From the NCBI GenBank assembly GCA_965277445.1, contig CBDICY010000030.1:248001-312000 (forward strand): a DNA stretch of 64,000 bases. The letters run 5' to 3'. Shown in pieces: positions 39,881 to 48,637 of this stretch. A program made the translations under genes and the position numbers. Source of the DNA: JAFMDF01 sp965277445 (GTDB taxonomy: Bacteria > Bacteroidota > Bacteroidia > Chitinophagales > Saprospiraceae). Position 1 is the first letter of the stretch. Every line of letters starts with the position of its first letter. The notes under the pieces were generated by a model that saw nothing but the letters and a program-made list of their open reading frames with translations, ran no database searches and was not told the origin of the DNA.

Positions 39881-40051
39881 ATGAAAAATATCAAAGAAAT
39901 AATAAAACCTGTAGCTATTTTAACAATTGCGTTATTAATATCAACTCTGGTTGTTGGAATGATAGCTTATGCCAACTGTGAAGAAGCTAAATTAATTATT
40001 GATAATTTAATGGGTAAAACGGTTGAAGTTAGTAATTTAGGACAGGCTTAA
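39881..40051 (+). CDS. Small single-pass membrane protein with possible shared regulator site
   Basis: 56 residues from the ATG at 39881, which has an AGGAG ribosome binding site; this is better than the upstream in-frame start. One membrane helix (PVAILTIALLISTLVVGMIAYA) is followed by a short tail, NCEEAKLIIDNLMGKTVEVS. I recognise no family. It has a good promoter and the CRP/FNR-like dyad also seen before ccmE, so it may respond to the same signal. Function unknown. Confidence 0.65.
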   Translation: MKNIKEIIKPVAILTIALLISTLVVGMIAYANCEEAKLIIDNLMGKTVEVSNLGQA

Positions 40052-40150
40052 TAACACTATTCTAAAAAACTGGAAACTTAACTTTTCCATACGTTTCTCC
40101 AATTCTATTTGTATAAATTAGAGCGTCAGCTAAATAATGGACATTTTTTA

Positions 40151-40171
40151 GAAGTCAGAAGTCAGAAGTCA
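40151..40171 (+). repeat. Three tandem GAAGTCA heptamers
   Basis: Exact 7-bp tandem units. TCAGACTTCTC and TTTCTGAC at about 40218-40255 form an inverted counterpart. Confidence 0.85.
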
Positions 40172-40267
40172 GACTGGATACAAATAAACTATTGATTATC
40201 AGAATGTTAATCTTGAATTATCAGACTTCTCTTCAAATTTCAATTTTCTTTCTGACTATCTAATAAC

Positions 40268-40305
40268 AAACCCTTTGATAATCTCTTGAGATTATCAAAG
40301 GGTTT
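40268..40305. terminator. Perfect 18-bp hairpin, possible terminator
   Basis: AAACCCTTTGATAATCTC (40268-40285) and its exact complement (40288-40305). No long T-run follows, so termination is only possible. Confidence 0.5.
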
Positions 40306-40765
40306 ATTACTTGGGGAGTAGGAGAAAAATAACCTACTCAAATAAATCATCCATGGCACTTTGAATTTTGCATACGAGGTGATTTTAGCAAAAAATAAGG
40401 TTAGGATAGCTTAAAATACAAATAAATTAAAATCTTAATTTATAGAATGCAAAATAGTATTTTGGCCACATATCAATGTGGTGAGTACAAAATAAAAGGG
40501 TTAAACAAAAAAAGAATTGACTATATTTAGTTAAACGCTATTCTTTATAAAATGCGGTAAAATGGTGTTGACTAGGTGGTTAATTGCTTTTAATGACTCA
40601 TTCAACAAAACTATGATTGTTAATATACCTGTAAATAATTGAGGAGAGATGTTTTGAATTCTCCGAAATAAGCCTTTTATTTGTAATGCCTTTAATGATT
40701 CTCTCTATGTATGAGGTCGTTTTTCTTAACCGAACGACGGCCTCTATTGGAGGTCTGTATAACCT

Positions 40766-41560
40766 TCAATCATACCTAGCTACTAAAGAATAGACCATCG
40801 GTAGCTTTCCTTCCAAGTTTTTAATTTGATACCCTTTTTCACTTTCTATAATATTCGGAAAACAGGCATAGGGAGAATAATCGTATTCTCGAAAGTTTTC
40901 TATCCTTAAATTGTGCTTCAATAAGACCTCAAACACTTCTGATAAAGGATGATTCCAACTATAACCCATTATTGGTTCATGTGCTTCTCCATCTGTATAA
41001 CTAGTTGTATACTCCTCATGGAATACTTTTGTATTAAAATAAGGATAGGCCAATTGTTTAAAGCCATCATCTAACATCCAAAGAACAGGATGAAATTCAA
41101 CAAAAATAAATTGACCACTCGGTTTTAAAAAATGCGCAATTAGCTGACCCCACTTATCTATTTTGGGTAACCAACCTATCGTTCCGTAAGATGTAAATAC
41201 AATATCAAATTGCTCTGCTAAGTGCTCATCTAATTGATTGATATCGCAACAAATAAAAGTAGTTTGTTGACTTAAATTTAATTTTGCTGCTAATTTATTG
41301 GCTTGCTTGATTGCGGTATCAGATAAATCTACTCCTGTTACTTTAGCGCCCATTCGTGCTAAGGATAAGGTGTCTTGGCCAAAATGACATTGTAGGTGTA
41401 ATATTTTTTTGCCTTTGATATCACCTAAAAGCGCCAATTCAATTTCTTTGAGAGACGATTTTCCTTTCAAAAAATTGTCATTATCATAAAAATCAGAATG
41501 GATATGAATAGTGGTCTTTTTGTTCCAAAGGATTTTATTAGTTTTGATATAGTCTTGCAT
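40766..41560 (-). CDS. Class I SAM-dependent methyltransferase
   Basis: A 264-residue cytoplasmic methyltransferase. SAM-binding motif I is KILHLQCHFGQDTLSLARMG, the acidic residue after strand 2 is in VTGVDLSDTAIKQA, motif II is FICCDINQLDE, and the motif IV region is FDIVFTSYGTIGWLPK. The QCHFGQDT form is common in Bacteroidota methyltransferases of unknown substrate. The C-terminal half has His/Trp-rich segments (WNHPLSEVFEVLLKH). Divergent from the amidohydrolase gene. Substrate unknown. Confidence 0.9.
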   Translation of the reverse strand: MQDYIKTNKILWNKKTTIHIHSDFYDNDNFLKGKSSLKEIELALLGDIKGKKILHLQCHFGQDTLSLARMGAKVTGVDLSDTAIKQANKLAAKLNLSQQTTFICCDINQLDEHLAEQFDIVFTSYGTIGWLPKIDKWGQLIAHFLKPSGQFIFVEFHPVLWMLDDGFKQLAYPYFNTKVFHEEYTTSYTDGEAHEPIMGYSWNHPLSEVFEVLLKHNLRIENFREYDYSPYACFPNIIESEKGYQIKNLEGKLPMVYSLVARYD

Positions 41561-41725
41561 GATGACTTATTTTTAATGGAATAGAATTTTGTAGTTATTG
41601 AATGATTATATTAACTCATCTTAGGATATAATAATTCCTGTTTTTTTAAAATCAAGTTGATAAAATTTTGAATTAATTTTTCAGCCCTTACCTTTATCGC
41701 TGTATAATAAAGAAAATTAAAAAAA

Positions 41726-43408
41726 ATGCAGTACCGAATCATTATCCTAGGCTTTATTTGTTCATTATTTGCCTGTAGCAACCCTTCTACTAAATACGAT
41801 GTTTTAATTACCAATGCGACCATTTATGATGGTAGCGGAGAAAAACCTGTGATTGGTTCGGTCGCTATCAACGGAGATAAAATAGCCGATATTGGGCAGT
41901 TGGAGAATGTAATCGGGAAAAAAGAAATAGATGCCAACGGGATGGCTGTTAGCCCTGGGTTTATTAATATGCTAAGTTGGGCAACCGAAAGCTTGATAGA
42001 AGATGGTCGAGGGATGAGTGATATTAAACAAGGAGTAACTTTGGAAGTGATGGGCGAAGGTTGGTCGATGGGGCCTATTAATGAAACAATGAAAGCCAGT
42101 AATATAAAAAGCCAAGGAGACATTAAATATGATATTCCTTGGACCACTTTAGGCGAATATCTTGAATTTTTAGAAAAAAAGGGGGTTGCGCCCAACGTAG
42201 CTTCTTTTATGGGAGCAACGACTGCTAGAATCCATGAGTTAGGCTATGAAGACCGACCGCCTACGGTAGAGGAACTAGCACGAATGCAACAATTAATACG
42301 CCAAGCAATGGAAGAAGGCGCCATGGGAATTGGTTCATCTTTAATTTATGCTCCTGCTTTTTATGCTAAAACAGAAGAGTTGGTTGCACTTTGTCAAATT
42401 GCAGGGGAATATGGAGGTCGATATATTACCCATATGAGAAGCGAAGGCAATAAATTATTAGAAGGCGTAGATGAAGTACTAACGATTGCTAAAGAAGCTA
42501 ATATTGGTGCGGAAATTTATCATATGAAGGCAGGCGGACAAAATAATTGGGCAAAAATGGATTTGATGATTGCTAAAATAGATAGTGCTCAACAAGCTGG
42601 ATTAGACATTACAACCAATATGTATAATTATGTAGCGGGCGCTACAGGCTTGGATGCGGCAATGCCACCTTGGGTACAAGAAGGCGGGTACAAGGCATGG
42701 GCAGAGCGTTTGCAAGACAAAACGATTAGAGCAAGAGTGAAGGCAGCCATGAAAGAGGATGCATCCGATTGGGAAAACCTCTATTTTTCTGCTGGCTCTG
42801 CCGGTAATTTATTATTGGTTGGTTTCAAAAGTGATAGTTTGAAAAAATATACAGGCAAAACTTTAGCAGAGATAGCGGCAATTAGAGGAACGGATGCAGA
42901 AGATACGGCTATAGATTTAGTGATTCAAGATGGTAGTAGAGTAGGGACAGTTTATTTTTTAATGTCTGAAGAAAATATCAAAAAACAAATACAGTTGCCC
43001 TATATTACTTTTGGTTCGGATGCAGGCGCATTGGCTACCGAAGGCGCTTTTATCAAATCAAGCACGCATCCAAGAGCATACGGAAATGTAGCTCGACTTT
43101 TGGGCAAATATGTAAGAGATGAACAAGTTATCTCTTTAGCAGAAGCGATTAAAAAATTAACTTCTTTACCTGCTGAACACTTAAAAATTAGAAATAGAGG
43201 CTTTTTAAAACAAGGCTATTTTGCCGATGTTGTCATTTTTGATCCAGCCACCATTCAAGATAAAGCGACTTTTGAAAACCCGCATCAATACGCAGAAGGG
43301 GTAGCACATGTCTTTGTCAATGGTGTTCAAGTGTTAGAAGATGGAGAAGCTACTGGCGAATTTGGTGGCCGAGTGGTGAGAGGACCGGGATGGACAGGAT
43401 GGGATTAA
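41726..43408 (+). CDS. N-acyl-D-amino-acid deacylase-like amidohydrolase lipoprotein
   Basis: A 560-residue lipoprotein (lipobox LFAC). The composite amidohydrolase beta-sandwich starts YDVLITNATIYDGSGEKP and closes with KQGYFADVVIFDP. The D-aminoacylase motifs in the second half are present: YITHMRSEG, GAEIYHMKAGG and ITFGSDAGAL. The N-terminal metal motif HxH (normally PGFIDxHTH) is replaced by PGFINMLSWATES, and the usual Cys ligand segment reads LEVMGEGWSMGP, with Glu. It therefore probably keeps one metal site only. Substrates may be D-amino-acid-containing peptides, but activity is uncertain. Confidence 0.85.
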   Translation: MQYRIIILGFICSLFACSNPSTKYDVLITNATIYDGSGEKPVIGSVAINGDKIADIGQLENVIGKKEIDANGMAVSPGFINMLSWATESLIEDGRGMSDIKQGVTLEVMGEGWSMGPINETMKASNIKSQGDIKYDIPWTTLGEYLEFLEKKGVAPNVASFMGATTARIHELGYEDRPPTVEELARMQQLIRQAMEEGAMGIGSSLIYAPAFYAKTEELVALCQIAGEYGGRYITHMRSEGNKLLEGVDEVLTIAKEANIGAEIYHMKAGGQNNWAKMDLMIAKIDSAQQAGLDITTNMYNYVAGATGLDAAMPPWVQEGGYKAWAERLQDKTIRARVKAAMKEDASDWENLYFSAGSAGNLLLVGFKSDSLKKYTGKTLAEIAAIRGTDAEDTAIDLVIQDGSRVGTVYFLMSEENIKKQIQLPYITFGSDAGALATEGAFIKSSTHPRAYGNVARLLGKYVRDEQVISLAEAIKKLTSLPAEHLKIRNRGFLKQGYFADVVIFDPATIQDKATFENPHQYAEGVAHVFVNGVQVLEDGEATGEFGGRVVRGPGWTGWD

Positions 43409-43590
43409 TTAACGTCAATTACAACCTCAACCTCAACTTCAATTTCAAAAAATAGTAAAACTAAAATCTGTGGAGGAAATAAATCCGTGGGGAAATAAAG
43501 ACTTAACGTCAATTACAACCTCAACTTCAATTTCAAAAAAGAATAAAACCAAAATCCGTGGGGGAAATAAAAATTCGTAGGAATCAGCAA
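43409..43590 (+). repeat. Tandem duplication of a 94-bp spacer unit
   Basis: Two direct copies, 43409-43502 and 43503 to about 43590, both starting TTAACGTCAATTACAACCTC and carrying CAACTTCAATTTCAAAAAA then ATCYGTGG-GGAAATAAA. The second copy lacks one 6-bp CAACCT unit and has a few changes. Confidence 0.85.
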
Positions 43591-43612
43591 CTCAGAATCC
43601 GTTGCCAAAAAA

Positions 43613-44674
43613 CTATCCGCTAACAGAAAATTTATAAACAGTTGTAGATAAATATGCTGATCCAGGTTGTAAAACAGTAGAAGGAAAATTAGGTTGATTT
43701 GGTGAGTTGGGAAAATGCTGTGTTTCCAAACAAAAAGCACAACGTTTTTGATAAGCAATACCTTGATGCCCAATCATACTACCATCTAACCAATTAGCGG
43801 TATACAGCTGCAAGCCCGGTTGGGTGGTAAAAACATCTAAAGTTCGACCACTTTCCAGTTCCACAACCTTTGCTGCTTTTTTTAGTCCTTTTTTTTGATT
43901 TAGCACATAATTATGATCATAGCCATTCCCCAATTTAAGTTGTTGATTATTTCGTTCAATCCGTTCACCGATTTTCTTAGCCTTTAAAAAATTAAAAGGC
44001 GTTCTTTTAACAGATTTGAGCTCTCCTGTTGGAATGGTGTTTTTATCAATTGGTGTAAATGTATCGGCAAAAATGCGTAATTCGTGGTCAAGACAAGAAG
44101 ATGCCCCACCATCCTTTAAGTTAAAGTAACAATGATTGGTTAAGTTTATAATTGTTGGTTGGTCTGTAGTTGCTTGATAATCAATGCGTAATTCGTTTTC
44201 ATTTGTTAAGGTGTAGGTTATGGTGCAGGTTAGATTGCCTGGATAGCCCTCTGTTCCATCTGGACAGGTATAATTCAACGTGAGACTAGGAACACCTCGC
44301 TTCTCCATCATTTTAGCGGTCCAAATTACCTTATCAAACCCCTTATCACCACCATGCAAATGATTAGGTTGACTATTAATCGTTACATTATAAGTTTGTC
44401 CATCAATAATGAATTGCCCTTTGGCTACCCGATTGCCATATCTGCCTATAATTGCGCCAAAATAAGGTTGTTCTTTTTGTAGGTAATTTGCTAAATTATC
44501 AAAGCCTAAATTCACTTCTCCTAAAACGCCATTTTTATCAGGAACTCGAATAGACGTTACGATACCTCCATAATTTGTGATTTTTACTTGCATGCCCTGT
44601 TTGTTGGTCAATATAAATAGATCAACTGACGAATGACCAGAAAGCGTCCCGAAAGGTTGTTTGGAAATTGACAT
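43613..44674 (-). CDS. galM: Aldose 1-epimerase (mutarotase)
   Basis: Interconverts alpha and beta anomers of galactose or glucose. 353 residues, normal for GalM. Signatures: ITNYGGIVTSIRVPDKNG, GRYGNRVAKGQF, the first His in NHLHGGDKGFDKVIW, the catalytic His in NLTNHCYFNLKDGG, YDHNYVL, and the catalytic Glu in CLETQHFPNSPNQPNFPST. No signal peptide, so cytoplasmic. A leftward terminator-like hairpin lies 66 bases upstream of its start, which could be an attenuator. Confidence 0.96.
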   Translation of the reverse strand: MSISKQPFGTLSGHSSVDLFILTNKQGMQVKITNYGGIVTSIRVPDKNGVLGEVNLGFDNLANYLQKEQPYFGAIIGRYGNRVAKGQFIIDGQTYNVTINSQPNHLHGGDKGFDKVIWTAKMMEKRGVPSLTLNYTCPDGTEGYPGNLTCTITYTLTNENELRIDYQATTDQPTIINLTNHCYFNLKDGGASSCLDHELRIFADTFTPIDKNTIPTGELKSVKRTPFNFLKAKKIGERIERNNQQLKLGNGYDHNYVLNQKKGLKKAAKVVELESGRTLDVFTTQPGLQLYTANWLDGSMIGHQGIAYQKRCAFCLETQHFPNSPNQPNFPSTVLQPGSAYLSTTVYKFSVSG

Positions 44675-45024
44675 GGATTAAAATTGAGTGAACCTAAAAA
44701 TTTTGGCAAAGCTAGTTAAAAAAAGAAAGGAACAAAAAAGTGGAACTGAATTACTCCAGTTCCACTCAAATCAGTCTATGAGAACACCCGTTATTTTTTA
44801 GAAAATACACATAGTTTTTTGAATTAAGTACTTTTATCAATAAGGCACCTATTTTTTAATTGTACCTAAAAAAACTAACCTTTTTTAAGTGTTGGCATTC
44901 ACTAGACCATTTAATTAATAATTCCCCCTATCTTTTTGTAGAAATTGTAAAAATTATGAATAGATTACTTTCTTTTTTTTGTAACCTTGTGATTTATTTT
45001 TATGAAAAGTAAAAGGATTCTTTT
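44675..45024. other. Divergent spacer between galM and the SDR gene
   Basis: It contains the leftward terminator-like hairpin at 44734-44765; the rest is AT-rich, with no obvious TAnnTTTG element. Confidence 0.45.
44734..44765 (-). terminator. Leftward intrinsic terminator or attenuator upstream of galM
   Basis: Perfect 9-bp stem GTGGAACTG / CAGTTCCAC (44740-44765). On the minus strand it is followed by TTTTTTG. No leftward gene lies to its right, so it would act within the galM leader. Confidence 0.65.
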
Positions 45025-45819
45025 ATGAAAGATTTTACAAATAAAACGGTTTGGATAACGGGAGCATCTGACGGGATAGGAAAAGAATTAGCCATTCAAA
45101 TGGCAGCACAAGGCGCAACCATTATTTTAACAGCTAGGAATACAGAAAAACTCAATGCAGTAAAAGCCAGCTTGAAAGGAACTGGACATCTTGTTTATCC
45201 GATGGATTTACTAAAAGTCGCTGCTATACCCGATGCAGCAAAGGAAGTATTTGAACAAGCAGGAAAAGTGGATATCTTGATTAATAACGCTGGGATTTCC
45301 CAACGTTCTTTGGCGAAAGATACCGCTTTGGAAGTAGACAGAAAGATAATGGAATTGGACTATTTTGCGGTCGTTTCCCTAACTAAACAGGTATTACCAC
45401 AAATGTTGGCTAGAAAAAGTGGTCATATTGTAACGATTAGTAGTGTTGCTGGAAAAATGGGCCCACCAATGCGAAGTGCTTATTGTGGAGCAAAACATGC
45501 GGTTATTGGTTTCATGGATAGCCTAAGAGCAGAATCTCATGCAGACAATATAAAGGTTTTAGTGGTCACACCAGGCTCTGTTAAAACGAATATTTCGGTG
45601 AATGCCCTCGAAGGTGATGGTAAAAAACATAATGTGACCGATCCATTAATTGCCAATGGTATTCCTGTAGAAGTCTGTACCCGTAAGATTGTAGCGGGAA
45701 TAAAAAATAATACATCAGAATTGCTGATTGCTGATGGGAAAACTAAATTGGCGGTCTACTTGCGCCGTTTTTTCCCTAGTTTATTGTTTAAAGCAATGAC
45801 TAAAATGCAGGCCACTTAA
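45025..45819 (+). CDS. Short-chain dehydrogenase/reductase
   Basis: A 264-residue NAD(P)-dependent SDR. Cofactor motif: VWITGASDGIGKELA. NNAG motif: VDILINNAGISQRS. Catalytic Ser in VTISSVAGKMGPP, and YxxxK in SAYCGAKHAVIGF. The TPGSV motif is present (VVTPGSVKTNIS). The C-terminal hydrophobic segment (VYLRRFFPSLLFKAM) resembles DHRS7-like SDRs that associate with membranes. Substrate unknown. Confidence 0.94.
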   Translation: MKDFTNKTVWITGASDGIGKELAIQMAAQGATIILTARNTEKLNAVKASLKGTGHLVYPMDLLKVAAIPDAAKEVFEQAGKVDILINNAGISQRSLAKDTALEVDRKIMELDYFAVVSLTKQVLPQMLARKSGHIVTISSVAGKMGPPMRSAYCGAKHAVIGFMDSLRAESHADNIKVLVVTPGSVKTNISVNALEGDGKKHNVTDPLIANGIPVEVCTRKIVAGIKNNTSELLIADGKTKLAVYLRRFFPSLLFKAMTKMQAT

Positions 45820-45869
45820 GTTGTAAGGATTAAAGGAAACACAATTATTAGATGCTTACCATCTATCAT

Positions 45870-45939
45870 TAGTATTTATTCTAAAACTTTTCGTCGGAGA
45901 GGTCATTAGCTGTTCGCCTTTTGCCTTTCGCCAAATAAA
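45870..45939 (+). repeat. 71-bp dispersed repeat, copy 2
   Basis: TAGTATTTATTCTAAAAC at the left and CCAAATAAAA at the right, with the interior heptamers GTTCGCC, TTTTGCC, TTTCGCC. More diverged than copies 1 and 3. Confidence 0.65.
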
Positions 45940-45971
45940 ATCTATTCTTTACTCGAATAATTAATCAGCAC

Positions 45972-46042
45972 TAGTGTTTATTCTGAAATTATTCATACGG
46001 CAGCCTCTTTGTCATTCGTTCTTTTCCTTTCTCCGAATAAAG
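45972..46042 (+). repeat. 71-bp dispersed repeat, copy 3
   Basis: The same length as copy 1, with an identical first 20 bases and an identical last 10. It aligns without gaps to 5867-5937. Confidence 0.8.
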
Positions 46043-46544
46043 TTCACAGAATAAAATTTAGAGAGTAACAAAAAAAATAATAAAAAATGAATTTTTTTGT
46101 TACTTCTACGCTAAAATAAAAGTCTTAGATAATGATAGAAATCGATATAGCACAAGAAAACTAGTTGAAAAACAATAGAATGAATTTCTGTATTATTTTA
46201 TTCTATCATATGAAAACAATTAATGTTTTTGGAAAGTAGGAAATATTAAAATCTTTTACCATTTTTGTTCCCAGTAACAAAGAAATTTCATAACTTACCA
46301 TCTGGAAAACAATAATATTTATTTCTACTATACTCAAGAGACTAATAACATAACCTATTTTCTAGGAATTCCCATCTATTATAACGAGGCGCTATCAAAC
46401 TGTTTTTCTTTGTTCAATAATAAAGACTGTTTTTTTATTGAATAAAATGTTGATTATCAATTGTTTGATATTGAATACTTATCATTATACAAACTTATTA
46501 CACCTGATTTAGGATATAATTCGTATTAACTAAAACATTGAAAT

Positions 46545-48503
46545 ATGGCTAATAACAAATCTATTGACAAGCGTCAATTACTTAAAAAAATTACGGACGA
46601 GGCAAAAATCTCTCAAAAGCAGGCAGCAATTGTATTAAATTGTTTGTTTGATGCCAATAGTATTTTTACTACAGGGGGCATTAATGAGGTGAATACTAGC
46701 ACGGAGAAAATAGTAGAACTGAGAACACCAGGGGCACTACAGACAGTCGAATTACTGAGAGAAAAAGCAATGGTCACTAAGGAAACTACAGAGGTAGCCA
46801 AAGCGATAGAAGTGATTAAAGAGGTAGCTGTTACTATTATTAAAGAAGTGCCGATCGAGGTGATTAAAGAGATAGAAATTATTCGAGAAGTGGTAAAGGA
46901 TAATACCTTGCACTTAGAGGTAATTAAGGAAGTACCAGTAGAAGTGATTCGAGAGGTTCCTGTGGAAGTTATCAAAGAAGTGATTAAGGAAATACCCGTT
47001 GAGACCATTAGAGAAATCACGGTGATTAAAGAAGTGCCAGTAGAAGTGATAAAAGAGGTAGAGGTGATTCGAGAAGTACCAGTAGAAGTAATTAAAGAAG
47101 TAGAAGTAATTGTTGAAGTGCCAGTAGAAGTGATAAAAGAGGTAGAGGTGATTAAAGAAGTAGAAGTGATTAAAGAAGTACCTGTAGAATCAATTCAAGA
47201 GGTAACGGTGGAAATGGTGAAGTCTATGAACGTTGTGCGAACCGTAGAAAAACCAGTAGAAGTGATTAAAGAAGTCTTGAAAGCAATAGAAGTAGTGAAA
47301 GAAGTTATTGTAGAAGTACCCGTTGAAAAAGAAATGATAAAAGAGGTAGAGGTGATTCGAGAAATTTTTGTCGAAATGGCTAAACCAGTAGAAGTGATTA
47401 GAGAAAAGGCTGTAACTAGTAAGGAAACTATAGAAAAGGCTAAAGTAGTAGAGATTACTAAAGAGAAAGCTGTTGCTACCACTACGGCAGTTCCTGTAGA
47501 AATGGTAAAATCTATTCATGTAACTCGTGAAGTAACAACGCCTGTTGACCGATCTGTAGAAGTGGCAAAAATGATGGAAGTAGAAGTGATTAGAGAAAAA
47601 GCAGTTGAGATGGTAAAAGAGGTGGCAAAAGTAGAACAGGTAGAAGTGACTAGAGAAGTGCCAATTGAGGTAGAAAGAGTAGTGGAAGTAACTAAGGAAA
47701 TCGAAGTGCCTGTTCCAATGATGCAGGAGGTGGTAAAGGAAATTGAGGTAACTAGAGAAGTTCCTGTTATAACGACTAATACCGTAGAAGTTCCTGTAGA
47801 AATTGAATTAGTAAGAGAAGTAGCAGTGGAAATGGTGAACGAAGTAGTGAAAGCAGTAGAAGTAACGAAAGAAGTTCCTGTAGAAGTAGCTAAGGAATCT
47901 TATGAAATAATTGAAGTGATTAAGGAAGTAGAGATTATCAAGGAAGTACCAATCGAAATTGTTAGAGAAGTAGAGGTTGTAAAAGGTATTGATTTTGAGA
48001 TGCTACAGAAAATGATGTCCAATATGGCAACAGTGGAAGTTTCTAAAAATGTAGTTGGAGAAACTAGAACCGCTGGAGATGCAAAAGTAGTAGAACGTCG
48101 AGAAATTACTGGAGAAGCACGTATCACTGAAGTGACAGGTGACAGTTATATACGAGAAGGGGATGGACGTATGGAAGCACCTGAAATTTCTATCGAAACA
48201 ACGGAAAGTATTAAAATAACGAATGATCAGGGGATTCGAGCTGGAAGTGATCGAAAAGATGATCTAACTAAAGTAGAAGGTATTGGTCCAAAAATTAATG
48301 GATTATTGAACGATGCAGGTATTTATACTTTTCGCCAGTTAAGTGAATCTTCCGTAGGTACCATTGCTGCTATTTTACAAAAAGCAGGCAAACGATACCA
48401 AATGCATAATCCTGCGACTTGGCCAGAACAAGCAGGGATGGCAGCAGATGGTCGTTGGGAGGAATTGAAAAAATGGCAAGACGAATTAGATGGAGGTAGA
48501 TAG
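46545..48503 (+). CDS. HU-like / VEVIKEV-repeat / helix-hairpin-helix protein
   Basis: A 652-residue cytoplasmic protein of a design I do not recognise as a named family. Residues 6-40 (KRQLLKKITDEAKISQKQAA) resemble the first two helices of HU/IHF. Residues about 70-480 are a degenerate short repeat of the type VEVIKEVPVEVIREV, with strict alternation of Val/Ile and charged residues; Pro recurs at every second or third unit. Residues 480-565 are a linker. Residues about 565-652 are a helix-hairpin-helix domain, KDDLTKVEGIGPKINGLLND, with the tail MHNPATWPEQAGMAADGRWEELKKW seen at the end of other Bacteroidota HhH proteins. Both ends suggest nucleic-acid or ribosome contact, and the repeat a long fibre or beta structure. 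A double P-domain gene follows 134 bases downstream. Confidence 0.75.
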   Translation: MANNKSIDKRQLLKKITDEAKISQKQAAIVLNCLFDANSIFTTGGINEVNTSTEKIVELRTPGALQTVELLREKAMVTKETTEVAKAIEVIKEVAVTIIKEVPIEVIKEIEIIREVVKDNTLHLEVIKEVPVEVIREVPVEVIKEVIKEIPVETIREITVIKEVPVEVIKEVEVIREVPVEVIKEVEVIVEVPVEVIKEVEVIKEVEVIKEVPVESIQEVTVEMVKSMNVVRTVEKPVEVIKEVLKAIEVVKEVIVEVPVEKEMIKEVEVIREIFVEMAKPVEVIREKAVTSKETIEKAKVVEITKEKAVATTTAVPVEMVKSIHVTREVTTPVDRSVEVAKMMEVEVIREKAVEMVKEVAKVEQVEVTREVPIEVERVVEVTKEIEVPVPMMQEVVKEIEVTREVPVITTNTVEVPVEIELVREVAVEMVNEVVKAVEVTKEVPVEVAKESYEIIEVIKEVEIIKEVPIEIVREVEVVKGIDFEMLQKMMSNMATVEVSKNVVGETRTAGDAKVVERREITGEARITEVTGDSYIREGDGRMEAPEISIETTESIKITNDQGIRAGSDRKDDLTKVEGIGPKINGLLNDAGIYTFRQLSESSVGTIAAILQKAGKRYQMHNPATWPEQAGMAADGRWEELKKWQDELDGGR

Positions 48504-48637
48504 ATCGTAACTTTCAGCCTGCGCGATTAGCTGTCAGGTGGAGGAATTTTTAATTTAAAATTTTCAAATTACTGCTGTCTCATTTGTTTTATTCTTTAGT
48601 ATAAACCATTAACGACAGCTTTAAAAATAACTATATC

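Larger units (their letters stand above)
40052..40765. other. Long spacer with heptamers and a strong hairpin
   Basis: It contains GAAGTCA heptamers (40151-40171), a perfect 18-bp hairpin (40268-40305), a small palindrome CAAAATAGTATTTTG near 40449, a CCACAT/ATGTGG hairpin near 40468 and a GAGG...CCTC hairpin near 40711. No gene is convincing. Confidence 0.5.
45820..46544. other. Long spacer with two 71-bp repeat copies
   Basis: The first part holds two copies of the 71-bp repeat (45870-45939 and 45972-46042). The remainder (46043-46544) is very AT-rich leader sequence for the next gene. No gene seen. Confidence 0.5.

Noticed and set aside
40447..40530. A 27-codon frame starting MQNSILATYQ as a small toxin gene
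   Set aside because: It has no ribosome binding site, promoter or toxin features, and is short enough to occur by chance.
46613..48127. Several reading frames on the minus strand opposite the VEVIKEV repeat gene
   Set aside because: They are mirror images of the purine-rich repeat (Ser/Thr/Ile-rich or Tyr/Phe/His-rich low complexity) and have no start signals.
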